A program made the position numbers and the translations under genes. DNA of 64,000 nucleotides, taken from positions 1 to 64,000 of the forward strand of contig JAABTS010000002.1 of assembly GCA_011389735.1 (NCBI GenBank). Direction: 5' to 3'. The notes below the pieces were generated by a model. That model had not been told where the DNA came from and did not search any database. It was given only the letters and a program-made list of their open reading frames with translations. Positions within the stretch are counted from its first letter, which is position 1. The number at the start of each line of letters is the position of its first letter. This stretch comes from Desulfobacteraceae bacterium. GTDB lineage: Bacteria > Desulfobacterota > Desulfobacteria > Desulfobacterales > JAABTS01. This document shows, piece by piece, positions 1 to 11,634 of this stretch.

Positions 1-443
1 GGGAAAAGCGAAAAGTCGGGTTAAGTTTTATGAGGCTTTGAAGTTCTACGGGATTGAAACAGGCAAGGATGCCTGTTTTACTGGGTTGAAACCGGCTGAA
101 CGGAATTATTGCAACCGTCAACGTCGGGTTACGCGATTTCGGCATGGGATTTTAAGACAATCATGATAATCCTGAATTTTACGGGATGTTTGAAATGCAG
201 GTGTCCGCTAACCCGACCTACGCGAAAAGCGAAAAGTCGGGTTAAGTTTTATTAGGCTTTGAAGTTCTAAGGGATTGAAACAGGCAAGGATGCCTGTTTT
301 ACTGGGTTGAAACCGGCTGAACGGAACGATTGCAATCGTCAACGTCGGGTTACGCGATTTCGGCATGGGATTTTAAGACAATCATGATAATCCGGAAATT
401 TACGGGGATGTTTGCAATGCAGGCGTCCGCTAACCCGACCTAA
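1..443. repeat. Two tandem ~221-bp direct repeats (first copy cut by the window edge)
   Basis: Copies beginning gaaaagtcgggttaagttttat at ~10 and ~231; ggattgaaacaggcaaggatgcctg at 51 and 272; ctaacccgacct at 208 and 430. Period 221-222 bp. Confidence 0.9.
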
Positions 444-518
444 TAGAAAAGCCCAAAATTATTAAGTAATAAAGGAATAGCATCCAAATCCCCTCGGATC
501 GTGAAATTTCGCAGCGAT

Positions 519-2315
519 TTAGAAAATCTCCGTACATGAATTTTGAAGTTTATAAACCCGGTCCGCCATATCATACAACGGCGCTTTGTGAGATATGATA
601 AACGTGGTGCGATTTTCGACCAGGCGTTTCAGGGAGCCGATCAGAATTTTTTCCGACGCCTCGTCCAGAGCCGAAGACGGTTCGTCCATGATCAGGATCG
701 CCGGATCTTTCAAAAAGGCGCGTGCTACGGAGATGCGCTGGCGCTGGCCCGCCGAGAGGTTGACGCCTCGTTCGCCCACTATGGTGTCGTAGCCGTTTTC
801 AAATCCGGTGATGTCCTTGTGGACGCCGGCTTTTTTCGCCGCATCGACGACTTCTTCAAGGGACGCCGACGGATTTCCGTAACGGATGTTGTCCGCCGCC
901 GAGGCGTTGAACAGGAAAATATCCTGGGATACGAACCCTATCCGCTTTCTCAGCCATTGGGTGTCGATGTCCTGAATGTCGCGGCCGTCCAGCGAAATTG
1001 TTCCGCTATCGGGCTTTAAAAATTTGATCAGCAGGTTGATCAGTGTGGTTTTCCCGGCTCCGCTGGGGCCGGTAACGGCGACGATGTCTCCGGCCGCCGC
1101 AGCCAGAGAGACGCCCTCGAACACCGGCTTCCCTTTTTCATAGGCGAACGAAACCGAATCGAATCGGATATCGCCTTTGACGGATTGCGGGACGAATCCT
1201 TGTCCGCCTTCTTTGTCCGTTTCGAATTCCAATGCAATCCTGAACATTTCCGTCAACCGTTCCATCGACGCGAACACGTGCTGGAGCATGAGGTAGCTGT
1301 TGGAAAGAGCGGATGCCTGGCCGGACAGGAACACTACATAGGCGATCAGAGCCGTCATGTCGCCGATGGTCATATTTCCCAGCCGGATTTCGCGGACGCA
1401 AAACCACGATATGCCCAGGACGGCGAACAGTTTGACGGTTTTCATCAGGTTGGCGGACACTGACGACAACAGGGCTGACACTATCCGGGTTTGAAAAAGG
1501 CTTCGAATCCGCCGGGAGATCCGTTCGACTTCCCGTTTTTCGGAGACATGTGATTTGATCACTTCTACTCCGGATATCACCTCCTGCATGTCCTGGGAAA
1601 CCAGGGCGTTCCGTTCCATTTCCGTCAAGCCTATGGACCTGATCCGGGTTCCGAAAAAGACGTTGATCCAGATCCAGACAGGAATCAACACCAGGACGGC
1701 CAGGAATGAAACCCGGTTCAGGGTGAACAGAATAGCCAGGGAGAATAGAACGGAAAACAGCCCGGTCATGGCCTGGGGAAGGATGCTTGAAAAAAAATGC
1801 TGAATATGGAACACATCCGTGGTGACCCTGGACATCAGGTATCCGACCTGTTTTTCCTTGATCAGGGACAGGGGAAACCTTAGCAGCCGGTCGAACAGCG
1901 CGGTTTGAATGTTGAACGTGATTTCCTGCTGAAAACCCAGGGTCAAAACTCGCTGAAAAATGCTCATGACCCCGATCATCAATCCCAGCGCCAGCAGGCA
2001 AAGGACCACCGCGTCAATGGATTCCAGCAGGCCGGCGAGCGGCTGAATCCAACCTTCAAGGTGCAGCGGGGTCAACAATTTGGTCAGCGTGTCCCGGCTG
2101 TTTTCCATGATCACGAAATCGATGATGATTTTGCTGCTAAGGGGCGTGAGCGAATTCAGCGCTGTAGATACGAGCGTGAATAGCAGCACGGCGACTCCCC
2201 GTTTCCACACCGGAACCACAAATTTCAGAAAAAAAAGGATTTCCCGTGGGTTTAACCGATGTTCGCCGGGCTTTTTCAGAACACCGGAAAGAACTTCGCT
2301 AAAGGTTCGAAACAT
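519..2315 (-). CDS. ABC transporter, fused permease and ATP-binding domains (MsbA-like exporter)
   Basis: TM N-terminal half; Walker A GPSGAGKTT, signature LSAGQRQR, Walker B ILIMDEPSSALD. Confidence 0.92.
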   Translation of the reverse strand: MFRTFSEVLSGVLKKPGEHRLNPREILFFLKFVVPVWKRGVAVLLFTLVSTALNSLTPLSSKIIIDFVIMENSRDTLTKLLTPLHLEGWIQPLAGLLESIDAVVLCLLALGLMIGVMSIFQRVLTLGFQQEITFNIQTALFDRLLRFPLSLIKEKQVGYLMSRVTTDVFHIQHFFSSILPQAMTGLFSVLFSLAILFTLNRVSFLAVLVLIPVWIWINVFFGTRIRSIGLTEMERNALVSQDMQEVISGVEVIKSHVSEKREVERISRRIRSLFQTRIVSALLSSVSANLMKTVKLFAVLGISWFCVREIRLGNMTIGDMTALIAYVVFLSGQASALSNSYLMLQHVFASMERLTEMFRIALEFETDKEGGQGFVPQSVKGDIRFDSVSFAYEKGKPVFEGVSLAAAAGDIVAVTGPSGAGKTTLINLLIKFLKPDSGTISLDGRDIQDIDTQWLRKRIGFVSQDIFLFNASAADNIRYGNPSASLEEVVDAAKKAGVHKDITGFENGYDTIVGERGVNLSAGQRQRISVARAFLKDPAILIMDEPSSALDEASEKILIGSLKRLVENRTTFIISHKAPLYDMADRVYKLQNSCTEIF

Positions 2316-2327
2316 AAACGCGGAAGG

Positions 2328-4370
2328 TTATTCATACATGATGGTGGATTCATAGAGGATCGTGGTTTCATCGTGGGAGCTTTTTTCTTCTTCCGCTTCC
2401 GCCTTTTCGAGCGCGTCGGTTTTCAGTTCGCCCCATTCTTCGTTATACATGGATCGGATCACGACATGGAACATGGCCTGCATGAGTTCCAGCACCGTGA
2501 ACCTGGCAGTAGACCGGCCGGTGACCGCAACGATATCTCCGTGCGTCTTCTGAAGCGCTTTCAGCCGTTCCAAATCTTTTAACAGGCTGACAATCTGTTC
2601 CCGGGTTTCAGGCGGCGTTTTGGGCGCTCCGCCGCCTTGCTCCCATTTTAGCCGGTATCGATGGATTTCCTCGTAAGAGGATTTTATCAGATTATTGCGG
2701 TTTTTGTCCCCGCTGAAGATCACCTGGGAAATAACCCGTTTTTGTAATGATTTGGTGATTTTGCGCCCCACATAATCCATTTGCTCTTTTAACAGCGGGT
2801 GAAAGGTCTCCGGAAGAATAATCTCGATTGACTTCAAAGCTTTTTCGTTTTCTTCGGTTTTTTTCCGGAATTCCAGTTGAGCCGCGCTCCAGAAATTTTT
2901 GCCCGAAAATTGGACCACAAAAGAGGGCGGCCGTTTTTCTTCCGCCGCTTTTTTGGTTATCTCCTTGATTTTGGACAGCCATTTCCGGGTTTGTTCGAAC
3001 AGGGTTTCTCCGGTGACCACATTGTAAATTATTCCCACAACGGCGTGCCAGTCCTGAAGGTGGAGGATTCTGTGCAGGTCGCCGTAGATTTCCTGGAGGA
3101 TTTCGTTCTTGAACATGTGAAGCGGCGTTGCGTAAGACGGCGTGCCCGCCCGCAGCGGCTGCTGGATTTGCTTATGGTTTTTGGGCTTGATTAGAACGGC
3201 GGTTTCAAAATCGATCAGGCCCAGGGAATAGGCGTCCGCCGAACTGAATAAAAAGGGGTTCAATTCCGGGCTTCCCACAACGAACAAATTGTCGGGCTTG
3301 AGATCCCGGATCGCCAGCCCTTTCGTGTTCAAGCAGGCCAGAAGTTCCGTCACGTTCGTCGTGATACCGCCCATTTTGGCTTTGTTCTGAGAAAACTTGA
3401 CGTTGCGAATATAATTACGGACGGTGTTCCTATAGCTTTGAACAATGTCCCGGTTTTTTTCCATGACCTTTAAAACAGCGGAGTTCAATTCCTTTTGAAA
3501 TTTTTCGGAATGGACGGACGGATCCAGCTTGATTTCCTTTTCGGCCAGATGATCGATGAGCCACTGGTGTTTATCGTAAGCCGTGAAAACACCGCTCTTC
3601 TTGCGGCCGTCCAAAAAATTCCGGATTTCCGTTTCATATTCGGAAAACACCTTGGGCATGTCGAAACTGACCGATGATACGTCGTCGCCGTATTTTTCTT
3701 CAAAAGCGATCACATCCCACACCAGGTCGTGGCTCTGAATGATCTCCGCCCTCACCTCCTCTTTCATTTCGCCTCTCAAATGCAGCCGGTCCAGCACTTC
3801 CGACAAAAACGCATGTCTGGAAAGGTCCATGACGAACACGAACGATCCTTTTACTTTAAGGAACCGTTGATATTTCCGGTGTTTGCGAAGCCATTTGATG
3901 TATTTTCTTTCAAGCTCCAGGGATGACGCGCCCTCGCCGTCAGCAAGCGTATGCACCCGTTTCATGATCACGGCGATTCCGGGAGCCACGAATTCCACAT
4001 CCGGAGCCAGTTTGGCCGCGATTTTACGTTCCGCGCTGATGCTTTCCACGTATTCTTCGAAGGTTTCTATGGGTTTCGGAGGGATTTTGATGACCAGAAG
4101 ATCATCGTAGGACACCTTGAAACATTTGCTCTTGCTGCCGCCGCCGTCGCCGATCAGGGATATGGTCATCCGCCGGGTTTCAGGCAGCCCGTCCCGGTCG
4201 ACTTCCAGCTCGTAAGTGTACAACGATCCGTCGACGCCGATATTTCTGACCTGGGACGCCGCCGACTGGTCCACATTGTAATGATGCCGGTGCAACCTCA
4301 GAAAGAATTCGGCAATGCTCTTCCGATCCTGAATATCCTGCTGCTCTGTCATTGTATTTTCGTTTTCCAT
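2328..4370 (-). CDS. Divergent Ser/Thr protein kinase-like protein with a large insertion
   Basis: LLVIKIPP (VAIK-like Lys), catalytic loop LAIRDLKPDNLFV, GLIDFETAV (DFG variant), GTPSYATP; ~250 aa between lobes. Confidence 0.7.
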   Translation of the reverse strand: MENENTMTEQQDIQDRKSIAEFFLRLHRHHYNVDQSAASQVRNIGVDGSLYTYELEVDRDGLPETRRMTISLIGDGGGSKSKCFKVSYDDLLVIKIPPKPIETFEEYVESISAERKIAAKLAPDVEFVAPGIAVIMKRVHTLADGEGASSLELERKYIKWLRKHRKYQRFLKVKGSFVFVMDLSRHAFLSEVLDRLHLRGEMKEEVRAEIIQSHDLVWDVIAFEEKYGDDVSSVSFDMPKVFSEYETEIRNFLDGRKKSGVFTAYDKHQWLIDHLAEKEIKLDPSVHSEKFQKELNSAVLKVMEKNRDIVQSYRNTVRNYIRNVKFSQNKAKMGGITTNVTELLACLNTKGLAIRDLKPDNLFVVGSPELNPFLFSSADAYSLGLIDFETAVLIKPKNHKQIQQPLRAGTPSYATPLHMFKNEILQEIYGDLHRILHLQDWHAVVGIIYNVVTGETLFEQTRKWLSKIKEITKKAAEEKRPPSFVVQFSGKNFWSAAQLEFRKKTEENEKALKSIEIILPETFHPLLKEQMDYVGRKITKSLQKRVISQVIFSGDKNRNNLIKSSYEEIHRYRLKWEQGGGAPKTPPETREQIVSLLKDLERLKALQKTHGDIVAVTGRSTARFTVLELMQAMFHVVIRSMYNEEWGELKTDALEKAEAEEEKSSHDETTILYESTIMYE

Positions 4371-4893
4371 TATATCGGAAGGTGTTTCAAAGATGTCCCG
4401 TATTCACAAAACGCCTTTACGGCCTTGTGAAATTTAATTTCTGAAAACCTATACCACGAAATGTTTGAAAATGCCGATGAAATTTTTCGTGTATTTCGTG
4501 GTTTTATAAAAATAGCCGAAATTGTAACCAGGCCCTTACCGCCTTCCGGAAACGATTTCTTCGCAATCGGACGGCGCTTTCGACCCATAGCCTTTCAGAT
4601 TTTAAATTTCAGTGCGCTGCCCCCAAAGCGATTACCGGTACGATACAGGTAGGAAATCGCGCCACAACCATGAATTTCATGCGCCTTCCCCCTTGTGCCG
4701 ATAATAAAATTAAATTATCATATCATAAATCAATCAAAGCGTGTATAGAAAAACACTATTTTTTTGAAAAATCAACCGTGGATTGGAAAGGACCGACAAT
4801 CAATGAAAAAACGTATAGCCGATGCGTCGAACGCGTCGCTTGATTTCCGGAAGCCTATGGCCTTGAAAAAAATTGAAACACAGGGAATCTTGA

Positions 4894-6786
<1,893 letters not shown>

Positions 6787-6828
6787 TTGAACTTTTGTGA
6801 AACCGCTATATATTGGCTGAACGAAAAC

Positions 6829-6908
6829 CACCTCACGCTCCAAGGGGATTTGCAATCCCCGTTTGCCGCGAGAGGGTAGAAGCGGGTTGCAAACCCGCTT
6901 AGAGCCGT
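6829..6908. repeat. REP-like palindromic element between parE and parC
   Basis: cacctcacgctccaaggggatttgcaatccccg...agcgggttgcaaacccgcttagagccgt; same layout as 25761-25838 and 28153-28230. Confidence 0.8.
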
Positions 6909-6959
6909 ATTTTGAGACTTTTCCTTCAGTCACTATATTGCTAAGCGAGACGATAAATT

Positions 6960-9257
6960 ATGATCACGGAAACCGTAAAAGCATCAAACGACGGAACGGA
7001 GTATTTACCGTTAAAAGCATATACTGAACGGGCTTATCTGGAATATTCCATGTATGTCATTCTGGACCGGGCGCTGCCGAAGATCGGAGACGGCTTGAAG
7101 CCGGTTCAGCGGCGGATTGTATACGCCATGTCTGAATTGGGCTTGAAAAGCACTGCCAGGTATAAAAAATCCGCCCGCACGATAGGGGATGTGCTGGGAA
7201 AATTTCATCCTCACGGCGATTCGGCCTGTTACGAAGCCATGGTGCTCATGGCTCAGCCTTTTTCCTACCGGTACCCTCTGGTCGACGGACAGGGCAACTG
7301 GGGATCGTCCGACGATCCGAAATCGTTTGCGGCCATGAGATACACCGAGGCCAAACTTTCCGCCTATGCGGAAATCCTGCTTCGAGAACTGGAACAGGGC
7401 ACGGTGGACTGGACTCCCAATTTCGACGGCGCTCTGGACGAACCAGTCATGCTGCCGGCCAGACTCCCCAACATCTTGTTGAACGGCGCCGGCGGTATCG
7501 CCGTCGGCATGGCCACCGACATTCCTCCTCATAATCTCAGGGAAACGGCTCGGGCGTGCATCGCCATCCTGGAAAACCCCGGCGTCGATGTAGAAACGCT
7601 TTTTGAGCATGTCAAAGGGCCTGATTTTCCGACAGCCGCAGAAATCGTATCCCCTTACGAAGATATTTTAGAAATGTATAAAACCGGGCGGGGCATGATC
7701 CGGATGCGAGCCCTGTATCACCGGGAAAACGGCGATATCGTTATTACCGCCCTGCCCTATCAGGTGTCCGGGGCTAAAATAATGGAACAAATTGCGGCTC
7801 AAATGCAGGCCAAAAAATTACCGCTGATAACGGATCTCCGCGATGAATCGGATCACGAAGATCCGGTGCGGTTCGTCATTACGCCCAGATCCGGCCGCGT
7901 GGACATCGGCCCCCTCATGGATCATCTGTTCGCCACCACGGATCTGGAACGAACCTACAGGGTAAATATGAACGTCATCGGTCTGGACGGGCGGCCCGCA
8001 GTCAAAAACCTGCTCGAAATCTTGACCGAATGGCTCGAATACCGAATCGAAACCGTGCGCAGACGCCTTCAATTCCGGTATGACAAGGTGGCGGATCGGA
8101 TTCATATATTGGAAGGGCTGCTCATCGCTTTTCTGAATATCGACGAAGTGATCGAAATTATCCGAAACGAAGACAAACCTCGGCCGGAGCTGATGAAAAG
8201 GTTCGGGCTTACGGAAAGACAGGCCGAAGCCATCCTGGAGCTGAAACTCCGGCATCTGGCGAAACTCGAAGAAATAAAGCTGAACGGTGAAAAAGCCGCC
8301 CTCACAAAAGAGCGGAAACATCTGGAATCACTGCTGTCGTCCGAAAAACGCCTGAAGAATCTGATTCGCAAGGAACTGGCTGAAGACGCCGAAAAATATG
8401 GCGATGACCGGCGTTCACCGATCATTGAACGGAAGGAGGCCCAGGCGTTTAAAAAAACGGAGGTGATTCCCGCTGAACCCGTGACCGTCGTTCTGTCTGC
8501 GGAAGGGTGGGTAAGAGCCGCCAGGGGTCATGATATCGACCCCTCAAAGCTGCCTTATAAAGCAGGAGATCGATTCCTGACATCCGCCGGAGGGCGCAAC
8601 GTGGACGACGCCGTCTTTCTGGATACGACCGGCCGTGTGTATGCACTTCCGGCCCACAGCCTTCCGACCGCCCGAGGGCAGGGGGAACCGTTGAGCGGCA
8701 GGTTGAATTTGCCGCCGGATTCAAAAATAATCGCTTTGTTGATGGGAGCGCCGGACGACCTGTATGTTCTGGCCGGAGACACCGGATACGGTTTTATAAC
8801 TCAGTTTTCAGAGATTGTCGCCCGGAACCGGAACGGCAAGATAATGGTGAAACTCCCGGAAGACTCACGCCCGATGCTTCCGCAGCCCGTAATCGATCTT
8901 GCCGACGACCTAATTGTCGCGATCACCAGCCGCGGACGAATGCTCATATATTCCGTGAACCGGCTGCCGGTGCTTCCAAAAGGCGGTAAGGGCAACAAAA
9001 TAATCAATATCCCGGCGGCGCGAATTAAAACACGGGAAGAAATTCTGACCGGTCTGAGAGTGATCCGCCCGGGTTCCCAATTAAATCTGTTCACCGAAAA
9101 ACGGAAACTACCGTTGAAGTTCGAGCAGCTCAACTTTTTCATGGGAGAAAGGGGTAGGCGCGGGAAACAACTGCCAAGAGGGTTCCGGAACGTGGATCGT
9201 ATCGAGGTGATCCCGCCGAAAACACCCGCCGCTATTGAAGAAAACTCGTCCGCTTGA
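6960..9257 (+). CDS. parC: DNA topoisomerase IV subunit A
   Basis: [43 protein letters not shown] catalytic Tyr region, degenerate C-terminal domain. Confidence 0.9.
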   Translation: MITETVKASNDGTEYLPLKAYTERAYLEYSMYVILDRALPKIGDGLKPVQRRIVYAMSELGLKSTARYKKSARTIGDVLGKFHPHGDSACYEAMVLMAQPFSYRYPLVDGQGNWGSSDDPKSFAAMRYTEAKLSAYAEILLRELEQGTVDWTPNFDGALDEPVMLPARLPNILLNGAGGIAVGMATDIPPHNLRETARACIAILENPGVDVETLFEHVKGPDFPTAAEIVSPYEDILEMYKTGRGMIRMRALYHRENGDIVITALPYQVSGAKIMEQIAAQMQAKKLPLITDLRDESDHEDPVRFVITPRSGRVDIGPLMDHLFATTDLERTYRVNMNVIGLDGRPAVKNLLEILTEWLEYRIETVRRRLQFRYDKVADRIHILEGLLIAFLNIDEVIEIIRNEDKPRPELMKRFGLTERQAEAILELKLRHLAKLEEIKLNGEKAALTKERKHLESLLSSEKRLKNLIRKELAEDAEKYGDDRRSPIIERKEAQAFKKTEVIPAEPVTVVLSAEGWVRAARGHDIDPSKLPYKAGDRFLTSAGGRNVDDAVFLDTTGRVYALPAHSLPTARGQGEPLSGRLNLPPDSKIIALLMGAPDDLYVLAGDTGYGFITQFSEIVARNRNGKIMVKLPEDSRPMLPQPVIDLADDLIVAITSRGRMLIYSVNRLPVLPKGGKGNKIINIPAARIKTREEILTGLRVIRPGSQLNLFTEKRKLPLKFEQLNFFMGERGRRGKQLPRGFRNVDRIEVIPPKTPAAIEENSSA

Positions 9258-9268
9258 CGGGTGTGGCA

Positions 9269-9330
9269 GGTTCCCGCGCGAAGCGCAAAGCGCGGGAACC
9301 CAATTGAACACGCCGGACTCCCCGGCGTGT
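9269..9330. terminator. Putative bidirectional terminator between convergent parC and SLC13 gene
   Basis: 11-bp stem ggttcccgcgc/gcgcgggaacc (9269-9300) then acacgccgg/ccggcgtgt followed by attttac. Confidence 0.6.
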
Positions 9331-9333
9331 ATT

Positions 9334-10860
9334 TTACCCTGAAACCGTTACCGGCATTCCCATCAGCGGCCAGAGAACATAAACACTCAATCCAACGATA
9401 ATCATCAGTATAATACTGGCCGGAATCCCGTAAAGGAAAAACTGGCCGGTCGTGAATTGTTTGGAATCATAAGCGATTGCATTCGGAGCGGCCCCCACCA
9501 AAAGCAGAAACGGCATACCCGCGACCACGAGTGAAGAAAATAGGATGACATCCGGCGCCACTCCCAGGTAAGGCGCAATAACAAGCGCCACCGGAAGAGA
9601 TATGGCGATGGCCGCAACGTTCATGATGAAATTGGTCATTATCATGACAAAGAAGGCGATGCTCATGACGAAAACAAACCAGTGGGCGTTCTGGAACATG
9701 GTCAGCCAATGCACGGCGAGCCAGTTGGCGGCCCCGGTTTCCCAAAGACAAAAGCCGATACTCATGGCTCCCGCAAACAACAGAACAATGTTCCAGGGCA
9801 TCTCTTCGAGATCATCGATGTTAAGGATGTTCAACACATAAAAAAGAATGGTCGAGGTAAGAATGATCCCGGCTTTGTTGATCACCCCCAGGGCGGGAAT
9901 AAAGGATTGCAGCGACATGATTGAAATACAGCCGAAAATGATCAGCCCGGCCACGATTTCATTCCGGGTCATCGGCCCCTGGCGGGATGCAAGATCTTGC
10001 GCTTTTTCTCGAAGCCCAGGGATGGTGTCTTTTTCCGGCCGGCAGAGGAGCATGAAAAAGCCCCAAAGAATAAACGTCATCAGCCAGCCAACGGGAAACA
10101 TATAATAGGTAAGCTGAAAAAAGGATATGTTCACACCGACTATATCCTTGAAAAATCCGATGGCCACTGCGCCCCGGGCGGCCCCCAACAGAGTCACGAT
10201 ACTCCCGGCGCCCGCCACAAAAGCCATGCCCATGAACAACCCCATGCCGAATTTAGTCTTCTGGTTGTCCCGGTCATACATCGAATAAATGGTCAACAGC
10301 AGCGGATACATCGTGGCCGCCACGGCTGTATGCGCCATGATATGCGTCAACGCCGCGGTCACTATAAAACAGCCCAGATAAATCATGCTCGTCCTTTCTC
10401 CGACAATGGAGAGCATCCTATAGGCCAGCCGCTTTGTAAGCCCTGTTTTGGTGAAAACCTGACCGATCACCACCGAAGCGAAGATAAACATGACCGACGG
10501 AGACATGAAATCTCCAAACGCCTCCTTGGCAGGCCGGACAAGAAACAAGGTCTGCAACACCCCGATCGTAAGGCTGGTCACGCCGATGGGCACAACCTCA
10601 AAAACCCACCAGACACCGGCCAGAAGAAAAATCGCGAGCCCGCCCTTGGCTTCCCGCGACAACTCAAACGATTTGCCCATCGGATCCACCGCATCCGGAA
10701 ACGGCGGAGAATAATAAACAATGGTAAACAAAGAAACGCCCAACATCATAAAGATAATTCGTTTCCAGTTCAGATTTTTGAATTGAGCCCCGAACGGCGC
10801 TCCCCCGGACGTGTCGGTGTTTAATGAAACAGATTTTTCGGTGTTTTCCTGAGTCGTCAT
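9334..10860 (-). CDS. SLC13/DASS family sodium:anion symporter
   Basis: Multiple TM segments; typical DASS pattern (IMAHTAVAATMYPLLL, TNFIMNVAAIAISLPVALVIAPYLG). Confidence 0.82.
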   Translation of the reverse strand: MTTQENTEKSVSLNTDTSGGAPFGAQFKNLNWKRIIFMMLGVSLFTIVYYSPPFPDAVDPMGKSFELSREAKGGLAIFLLAGVWWVFEVVPIGVTSLTIGVLQTLFLVRPAKEAFGDFMSPSVMFIFASVVIGQVFTKTGLTKRLAYRMLSIVGERTSMIYLGCFIVTAALTHIMAHTAVAATMYPLLLTIYSMYDRDNQKTKFGMGLFMGMAFVAGAGSIVTLLGAARGAVAIGFFKDIVGVNISFFQLTYYMFPVGWLMTFILWGFFMLLCRPEKDTIPGLREKAQDLASRQGPMTRNEIVAGLIIFGCISIMSLQSFIPALGVINKAGIILTSTILFYVLNILNIDDLEEMPWNIVLLFAGAMSIGFCLWETGAANWLAVHWLTMFQNAHWFVFVMSIAFFVMIMTNFIMNVAAIAISLPVALVIAPYLGVAPDVILFSSLVVAGMPFLLLVGAAPNAIAYDSKQFTTGQFFLYGIPASIILMIIVGLSVYVLWPLMGMPVTVSG

Positions 10861-11276
10861 ATTTTCCTCACCTTCTTTTGTTGAAAAAATCGACGGCTGA
10901 TCCGCTAAACGGCCAGGCGGCTGACGCAGGCGCGGCCCTTGTCAGTATCTACGCCCTGTTTTCCTTCCGCCATCCGTCATTATCATTTCTGAAAGCCTGT
11001 ATAGGTTTACGTATATAACATCTCAGAAGGCTAAAGGCATGAGATAATACTAATTGTAATTCTCTAACCGATAACGCCCTGAAATTCAATACGTGGAAGC
11101 CTATAGCATTCATTATTAGCCTTGTAAATAATATTTTACAGCTTTTTTCAAGAGGATAGCAAGTTTTTAGGGTGAGTACTCAGTAATACGTGGCTTCAGA
11201 AATGAAATATAATAAAGCGGTAGGCCGTGGATAATACGATCATGGGCAGTGGATAGCGGTTAGCGAATAGTATATT

Positions 11277-11505
11277 CAGAATCCTTGATCTCTGGGAAAA
11301 TTCGGTGACACCAATTCCGTCTTTGACGGCGAAATAAATCTCCCGCCTGTATCTTCTTATGGCGACGGCCACGAGAGGGACACGCGGGTTACAAACCCGC
11401 TCAGAGCCGTGGTTACAAACTCGTTCAGAAAAACCGTTTCACGGTCCCATGGGATTTGTAATCCCCGTTTAGAATTCTTGATCTCTTGGAAAGTTCAATG
11501 ACACT
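11277..11505. repeat. REP-like palindromes flanked by an imperfect ~35-bp direct repeat
   Basis: agaatccttgatctctgggaaaattcggtgacacc (11277) vs agaattcttgatctcttggaaagttcaatgacact (11471); between them cgggttacaaacccgctcagagccgtggttacaaactcg and gggatttgtaatcccc. Confidence 0.7.
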
Positions 11506-11597
11506 TCAACATTCAACATTCAACATTCAACATTCAACATAATAAAACAAGTATATCCCCGGGCCGGCAACGAATTGAATTAATCATCTCAAAAGCT
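11505..11597. repeat. AACATTC tandem array plus right arm of the ~105-bp palindrome
   Basis: aacattcaacattcaacattcaacattcaacataa followed by tatatccccgggccggcaacgaattgaattaatcatctcaaaagctgta. Confidence 0.75.
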
Positions 11598-11634
11598 GTA
11601 TCCACCGCCCATATTTCCGGAAGGCGATAGAGCG

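Noticed and set aside
1-443. Possible CRISPR-like array
   Set aside because: Unit is ~221 bp with no short-repeat/unique-spacer pattern; simple tandem duplication.
1138-2001. 287-aa ORF in another frame of the ABC exporter
   Set aside because: Overlaps conserved ABC coding sequence; low-complexity P/R/H composition.
9997-10824. 275-aa + strand ORF opposite the SLC13 gene
   Set aside because: Complement of TM-coding sequence, His/Arg/Lys-rich, no domain; the minus-strand transporter explains the region.
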